A DNA stretch of 64,000 bases from assembly GCF_001280125.1 (NCBI RefSeq), contig NZ_LGEG01000266.1, forward strand, positions 1 to 64,000, written 5' to 3'. The translations under genes and the position numbers were made by a program. Shown one piece after another: positions 60,148-64,000 of this stretch. Position 1 is the stretch's first letter. Every line of letters starts with the position of its first letter. This stretch comes from Streptomyces sp. NRRL F-6492 (lineage in GTDB: Bacteria > Actinomycetota > Actinomycetes > Streptomycetales > Streptomycetaceae). The notes beneath the pieces are model-generated. The model did no database searches, was not told the DNA's origin, and saw nothing but the letters and a program-made list of their open reading frames with translations.

Positions 60148-60302
60148 CGTCGTCCCCGTCCCTCTCCGCCCGGCGGTGCCTGTCGCGATCCTCGCTGCTC
60201 CCGGCACCCTACGCGGCGGTCGTGACGGGATCCGGGCACGGTTTCGCACTCCCGACACACGCCCGTCACACGACGCCTCTAGTTTCAAAGTCAGTTGCTC
60301 CA

Positions 60303-60319
60303 GTCAAAGAAAGTTTGAC
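60303..60319. promoter_or_regulatory. Inverted repeat between the XRE and arylsulfotransferase genes
   Basis: GTCAAA-GAAAG-TTTGAC is a perfect inverted repeat with a 5-nt centre, and a further TTTCAAAG half-site lies at 60283-60290. This is the obvious operator for the XRE regulator, 41 bp before the ATG at 60360. Confidence 0.65.
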
Positions 60320-60359
60320 GACGGAGCCCGCAGCCGACCCGGAACGCAGGAGCGCCGCC

Positions 60360-61484
60360 ATGCCCACGATCGACCAGAACTCCCGCCGCCGACGACCGAC
60401 CGGTCTCCTCGCCCTCGACGAGACCGCCGCCTACGACGGCTACACCCTCTACGCCCCGCTCACCGGCACCGGCCAGGTCCACCTGGTCGACCTGCGCGGC
60501 GAGACCGCCCACCGGTGGGACCTGCCCTACCGCCCCGGCCGCCACGCCCGGCTGCTCGCCGACGGCACCCTCGCCTACAACGGCGTCCTGCCCGGCGAGG
60601 ACGCCCTGTTCCCGATGTGGCACAAGTACCGCGGCGGCGTCATGCTGCACGCCGCTCCCGACGGCGCGGTGCTGCGCGAGCACCGCGACCCCCTCCAGCA
60701 CCACGACGCCCACCACCTCGACGACGGCCGGATCCTCTACACCGCCCTCGAACCCCTCCGGGGCGCCGACGCCGAAGCCGTACGCGGCGGAGTGCCCGGC
60801 TCCGAGGCCGACGGCGGCACCGTCTGGGCCGACACCGTCCGCGAGGTCGGACCCGACGGCGCACTCCTCTGGTCCTGGCGCGCCTCCGAGCACCTCGACC
60901 GCGACGCGTACCCGCTGCACGAGGCGTACGCCCGCGAGCACTGGCCGCTGATCAACAGCGTCACCCCGCTCCGCGACGGCAACGTACTCGCCAGCCTGCG
61001 CAGCGTCTCGGCCGTCGTCGTCATCAGCCGCGAGACCGGCGAGATCCTGTGGCGCAGCGCCCCCGGCACCACCAGCCAGCAGCACGCACCGACCGAACTC
61101 GACGACGGCCGGTTCCTCGTCTTCGACAACGGCGTCTTCCGGCCGCACCACGACGTCCCGTACTCCCGCGTCGTCGAGATCGACCGGGAGAGCGGCGCGA
61201 TCGCGTGGGAGTACCACGACCCGGCCCGCGAGTTCTTCTTCGCCCCGTTCATGGGCTCCGCGCAGCGCCTCCCCAACGGCAACACCCTCGTCACCGACTC
61301 CCCGTCCGGCCGGCTCTTCGAGGTGACGAAGGACGGCTACCTGTGCTGGGAGTACGTCGTCCCGCACTTCGCCGGATACCGCGAGAGCGAGGTCCGCGGC
61401 CTCTTCCCGTCCGAGCCCAACGCCGTCTTCCGCGCCTACCGCTACGCGGCCGCCGACATCCCGTGGCTGGGGGCCGGCTCGTGA
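60360..61484 (+). CDS. Arylsulfotransferase-like beta-propeller protein
   Basis: 374 residues built from propeller blades with repeated YxAP, RLLADGTLAYNG, HHLDDGRILYT, RDGNVLASLRSVSAVVVISRETGEILWR, LDDGRFLVFDNGVFR and RLPNGNTLVTDS units. This matches arylsulfotransferase (ASST) family proteins, which move sulfate between phenols. It has no signal peptide, so it would act in the cytoplasm, unlike classic ASST. ATG at 60360 has AGGAG 8 nt upstream. Its stop overlaps the permease GTG, so the two are coupled. Confidence 0.8.
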   Translation: MPTIDQNSRRRRPTGLLALDETAAYDGYTLYAPLTGTGQVHLVDLRGETAHRWDLPYRPGRHARLLADGTLAYNGVLPGEDALFPMWHKYRGGVMLHAAPDGAVLREHRDPLQHHDAHHLDDGRILYTALEPLRGADAEAVRGGVPGSEADGGTVWADTVREVGPDGALLWSWRASEHLDRDAYPLHEAYAREHWPLINSVTPLRDGNVLASLRSVSAVVVISRETGEILWRSAPGTTSQQHAPTELDDGRFLVFDNGVFRPHHDVPYSRVVEIDRESGAIAWEYHDPAREFFFAPFMGSAQRLPNGNTLVTDSPSGRLFEVTKDGYLCWEYVVPHFAGYRESEVRGLFPSEPNAVFRAYRYAAADIPWLGAGS

Positions 61485-62860
61485 CCCCGACCACCGCTCC
61501 CGCCCCGCCCGTCGAGCCCGGCACCGCCCCGGTCGACGCCCGCGTCCCGGCGCGCCGGCTGCTGCCGCTCGCCGCGCAGCACGTCCTCGCGATGATCGCC
61601 GCGCCCGTCTCCACCGTCTTCCTCACCGCCGGCACCCTGCGCCTCGCGCCCGGCACGACGGCCTCGCTGCTCAGCGCCGTCCTGATCCTGTGCGGGGCGG
61701 GCGCCCTGCTCCAGTCCCTCGGCGTGTGGCGGATCGGCGCCCGGCTGCCGTTCGTCATGCTGCCCGGCGGCGCCGCCACCGCGCTCTTCCTCCAGATCGC
61801 CCAGGACCACGGCACGCCCACCGCCGCCGGTTCCGTCCTCCTCGCGGCGGCGCTGCTCATCGCCGTGCTCCCGCTCTACGCGCGCGTGGTCCGGCTCTTC
61901 CCGCCGCTCGTCATGGGCGTCACCGTGCTGCTCATCGGCATCGCCATGATCCGGGTCGCCGCCCGTCTCGTCACCGGACCCGACGGCGAGGGCGAACCCC
62001 GCGCCGTCCTCCTCGCGGGCCTCACCGTCGCCGCCACCGTCGGCGCGTACGTCCTGCTGCGCGGGGTCTGGCGGCAGACCGCGATCCTCACCGGCATGGC
62101 GGCCGGCGTCCTGCTCGCCGTCGTCACCGGCCTCGGCGCCTTCGCGCCCGCGCCCGGCAGCGGCTTCTCGCTGCCCGCCCTCCTGCCGTACGGCACACCG
62201 CGGTTCGACGTCCTCGCCGCCCTGCCGCTGCTCGTCTTCAGCCTCACCACCCTGGCCGAGATCACCGGCCAGACCGTGCTGAACAGCGAGACCGTCGGCC
62301 GGACCCCCGACCCCGGCAGGGACGTCCCCCGCGTCGCCCGCGCCGACGCGCTCGTCTCCCTCGTGGGCGGCCTGTTCGGTACGTCCCTGATGGTGACCAG
62401 CGCCGAGAACATCGGCATCGGCCGGCTCACCGGGGTCCGCAGCCGCTTCGTCACCGCCGGGGCCGGAGTGCTCCTGATCGGCGTCGGCCTGGCGACCCCC
62501 GTCTCCCGCGCCCTCGCGGGCATCCCGGAGGCGGTCGTGGGCGGCTCCTCGCTCGTCGTCTACGCGGTGATCGCCGTGATGGGCGTCGAGATGCTCCGCC
62601 GCGCCGAACTCTCCGGCGCCGGCACGGGCTCCATGGTCGCCGCCCTGGCCCTCGCGGCAGGCCTGCTGCCGCTCCTGACCCCGGGCCTGTACGACGGGTT
62701 CCCCGGCTGGGCCCGCACGATCCTGGGCAGCGGCGTCGTCGCCGGCACCCTGACCGCCGTCCTCCTGACCGCACTCCTCGGCCGGTTCGACCGGCGGGGC
62801 GGGGAACCGGAGCCGGGGCACGCGAAGACCGGGGCCCCGGAGCTGCGTGCCCCTGAATGA
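61481..62860 (+). CDS. NCS2-family nucleobase permease (uracil/xanthine type)
   Basis: 459 residues with about 14 membrane segments. The NCS2 core is clear: LPFVMLPGGAATALFLQ, EITGQTVLNSETVGR and a central GGLFGTSLMVTSAENIGIGRLTGVRSRFV with the family's conserved Glu-Asn. Members import uracil, xanthine, urate or related ring compounds with protons. It is coupled by GTGA to the arylsulfotransferase-like gene, so the pair may import and then modify one aromatic or purine-like compound. Confidence 0.88.
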   Translation: MTPTTAPAPPVEPGTAPVDARVPARRLLPLAAQHVLAMIAAPVSTVFLTAGTLRLAPGTTASLLSAVLILCGAGALLQSLGVWRIGARLPFVMLPGGAATALFLQIAQDHGTPTAAGSVLLAAALLIAVLPLYARVVRLFPPLVMGVTVLLIGIAMIRVAARLVTGPDGEGEPRAVLLAGLTVAATVGAYVLLRGVWRQTAILTGMAAGVLLAVVTGLGAFAPAPGSGFSLPALLPYGTPRFDVLAALPLLVFSLTTLAEITGQTVLNSETVGRTPDPGRDVPRVARADALVSLVGGLFGTSLMVTSAENIGIGRLTGVRSRFVTAGAGVLLIGVGLATPVSRALAGIPEAVVGGSSLVVYAVIAVMGVEMLRRAELSGAGTGSMVAALALAAGLLPLLTPGLYDGFPGWARTILGSGVVAGTLTAVLLTALLGRFDRRGGEPEPGHAKTGAPELRAPE

Positions 62861-62921
62861 CGGAAGCCCGAGCGACGGAAACCCGAGTGACGGAAGCCGG
62901 GTGACAGAACCCGGACGACGG
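62855..62921 (+). repeat. Tandem 15-bp repeats at the 3' end of the permease gene
   Basis: Four to five degenerate 15-bp units (core GAGTGACGGAAGCCC) begin inside the last codons of the permease and run to just before the GNAT promoter. Confidence 0.75.
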
Positions 62922-62933
62922 CAGTATGTCCGT

Positions 62934-63413
62934 ATGACTGGGGAGAGCCGGGACGAGGTCGTGGTGCGGCGGGCACTCCCGTCGGACGCGGACGCGGACG
63001 CGCTGTGCGGCGTCGACGCGGTCGCCGACGGAGGTGACGCCGCACGGCGGGCGAGCATACGGAAGTGGTGCGAGGACGGGACGGCCGCCGTCGCGGAGGA
63101 CGCGAGCGGCCCCCTCGGCTACTGCGTGGTGGAGTACACCTTCTTCGAGCAGGGCTTCGTCACCATGCTCACCGTGGCGCCCGAGGCCCGGCGCGGGGGC
63201 GTGGGGCGCCGGCTGCTGGACGCGGCGGCGGCCTCGTGCGCCACCGAGAAGCTGTTCACCTCGACCAACGTCTCCAACCGGCCGATGCAGGGCCTCCTCC
63301 AGAGCGCCGGCTGGCGTCCGGTCGGCCTTCTCCACGGCCTTGACGCGGAGGATCCCGAGCTGTTCTATCTCCGCTCCACTCCTGCCCGCGCCAGGGGTGA
63401 GCGCCCGGCATGA
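62934..63413 (+). CDS. GNAT-family N-acetyltransferase
   Basis: 159 residues with the GNAT order: VVVRRALPSDADADALC, then GPLGYCVVEYTFFEQGFVTMLTVAPEARRGGVGRRLLDAAAA (the RRGGVG acetyl-CoA loop) and LFTSTNVSNRPMQGLLQSAGWRPVG. The substrate is unknown. ATG at 62934 is used; a CAGTAT box ends 6 nt upstream, fitting the leaderless pattern. The frame is open to 62847, overlapping the permease, but that part consists of tandem repeats. Confidence 0.88.
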   Translation: MTGESRDEVVVRRALPSDADADALCGVDAVADGGDAARRASIRKWCEDGTAAVAEDASGPLGYCVVEYTFFEQGFVTMLTVAPEARRGGVGRRLLDAAAASCATEKLFTSTNVSNRPMQGLLQSAGWRPVGLLHGLDAEDPELFYLRSTPARARGERPA

Positions 63414-63474
63414 CGACGTATCGTCGTGCTGCAATCATGGCAAGAAACATGTAACTTCCTGACTCTCTTTGCGC

Positions 63475-63480
63475 TAGAGT
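63475..63480 (+). promoter_or_regulatory. -10 box of a leaderless promoter
   Basis: TAGAGT ends 7 nt before the GTG at 63488 of the LacI gene. No ribosome site is present. Confidence 0.6.
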
Positions 63481-63487
63481 TGCGTTC

Positions 63488-64000
63488 GTGACGCGACGAC
63501 TTGCTCTGGTAGCGAAAAAAGTGGGAGTCAGCGAGGCCACGGTCAGCCGAGTTCTCAACGGCAAGCCGGGGGTCTCGGAGGCCACCCGCCAGTCCGTGCT
63601 CAGCGCGCTGGACGTCCTCGGCTACGAGCGCCCCACGCAGCTGCGCGGGGAGCGGGCCAGGCTGGTGGGCCTGGTCCTGCCGGAGCTGCAGAACCCCATC
63701 TTCCCGGCCTTCGCCGAGGTCATCGGCGGTTCCCTCGCGCAACAGGGCCTCACGCCGGTGCTCTGCACGCAGACCAAGGGCGGGGTCTCCGAGGCCGATT
63801 ACGTCGACCTCCTCCTCCAGCAGCAGGTCTCCGGGGTGATCTTCGCCGGAGGACTCTTCGCACAGGCCGACGCGCCGCACGAGCACTACCGGCAGCTGGC
63901 GGAGCGCAACATTCCCGTCGTCCTCGTCAACGCGCCCATCGAGGAGCTCGACTTCCCGTGCGTCTCCTGTGACGACATCGCCGCCGTGGAGCAGGCCTGG
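63488..64000 (+). CDS. LacI-family regulator, MalR-like, 5' part
   Basis: The first 171 residues of a LacI/GalR repressor; the gene runs off the right edge. The HTH and hinge read VAKKVGVSEATVSRVLNGKPGVSEATRQSVLSALDVLGYERPTQL. The ligand domain starts LVGLVLPELQNPIFPAFAEVIGG and continues with LLLQQQVSGVIFAGGLFAQAD. The close likeness to actinomycete MalR-type repressors suggests control of a maltose or oligosaccharide ABC transporter located further right. GTG 63488 is supported by a leaderless -10 box. Confidence 0.9.
   Translation, partial: MTRRLALVAKKVGVSEATVSRVLNGKPGVSEATRQSVLSALDVLGYERPTQLRGERARLVGLVLPELQNPIFPAFAEVIGGSLAQQGLTPVLCTQTKGGVSEADYVDLLLQQQVSGVIFAGGLFAQADAPHEHYRQLAERNIPVVLVNAPIEELDFPCVSCDDIAAVEQAW

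Overview
The window is high-GC chromosomal DNA (third codon positions are almost all G or C) from an actinomycete, almost certainly a Streptomyces. The evidence is the partial 5S rRNA at the left edge, the Streptomyces-type gene order pgsA-like / DUF881 / small basic protein / DUF881 / garA / ftsR / bifunctional nuclease / MerR / dinB / gcvP, and Streptomyces-specific families such as DUF5999 and DUF6230/DUF6114. Many genes have a TANNNT -10 box ending 6-7 nt before the start codon, a leaderless architecture.

Layout. 1-120: end of an rRNA operon and its terminator. 221-14,377: conserved core block with phospholipid synthesis, a nucleotidyltransferase fused to a decayed phosphomannomutase domain, membrane division-linked proteins, GarA, two MerR regulators, DNA polymerase IV, a PRC-barrel protein, and glycine decarboxylase under a tandem glycine riboswitch. 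14,400-18,510: lineage genes (DUF5999, a GCS2 ligase, a CPBP membrane protein). 18,690-22,580: a scar of mobile DNA with fragments of three different tyrosine recombinases and a broken MFS gene around one intact quinone oxidoreductase. 22,725-27,446: PhzF and a minus-strand run ending in a MerR-HEAT/HEAT pair, then a VOC protein. 27,460-37,530: regulators paired with metabolic or transport genes (PadR, three EamA exporters, PNPOx/MocR, PEP-mutase family, LysR).

37,700-44,250: AraC regulator, signal peptidase I, TetR regulator, and a tightly coupled six-gene operon of secreted DUF6230 proteins alternating with DUF6114 membrane proteins. This is the best candidate here for an undescribed envelope system. 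44,276-48,611: sigK-rskA, an MMPL transporter and a MarR regulator. 48,750-56,052: a light and B12 locus with SDR, photolyase, ECF sigma factor and hydrolase on the plus strand, facing a cobinamide amidohydrolase (cbiZ) and a LitR/CarH-like MerR-B12 photoreceptor. 56,111-56,935: a FAS1 lipoprotein behind a SigK-type promoter. A similar sequence lies upstream of sigK, so the SigK-FAS1 link known from mycobacteria appears to be preserved 11 kb apart. 57,000-64,000: short tandem repeats, a sigma-like membrane protein, an XRE-cupin regulator facing an arylsulfotransferase-like gene and an NCS2 permease, a GNAT protein, and the start of a MalR-like LacI regulator that runs off the window.

Functions were assigned by reading the translations and recalling families. 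No searches were run, so domain names and promoter motifs are recognitions to be confirmed.
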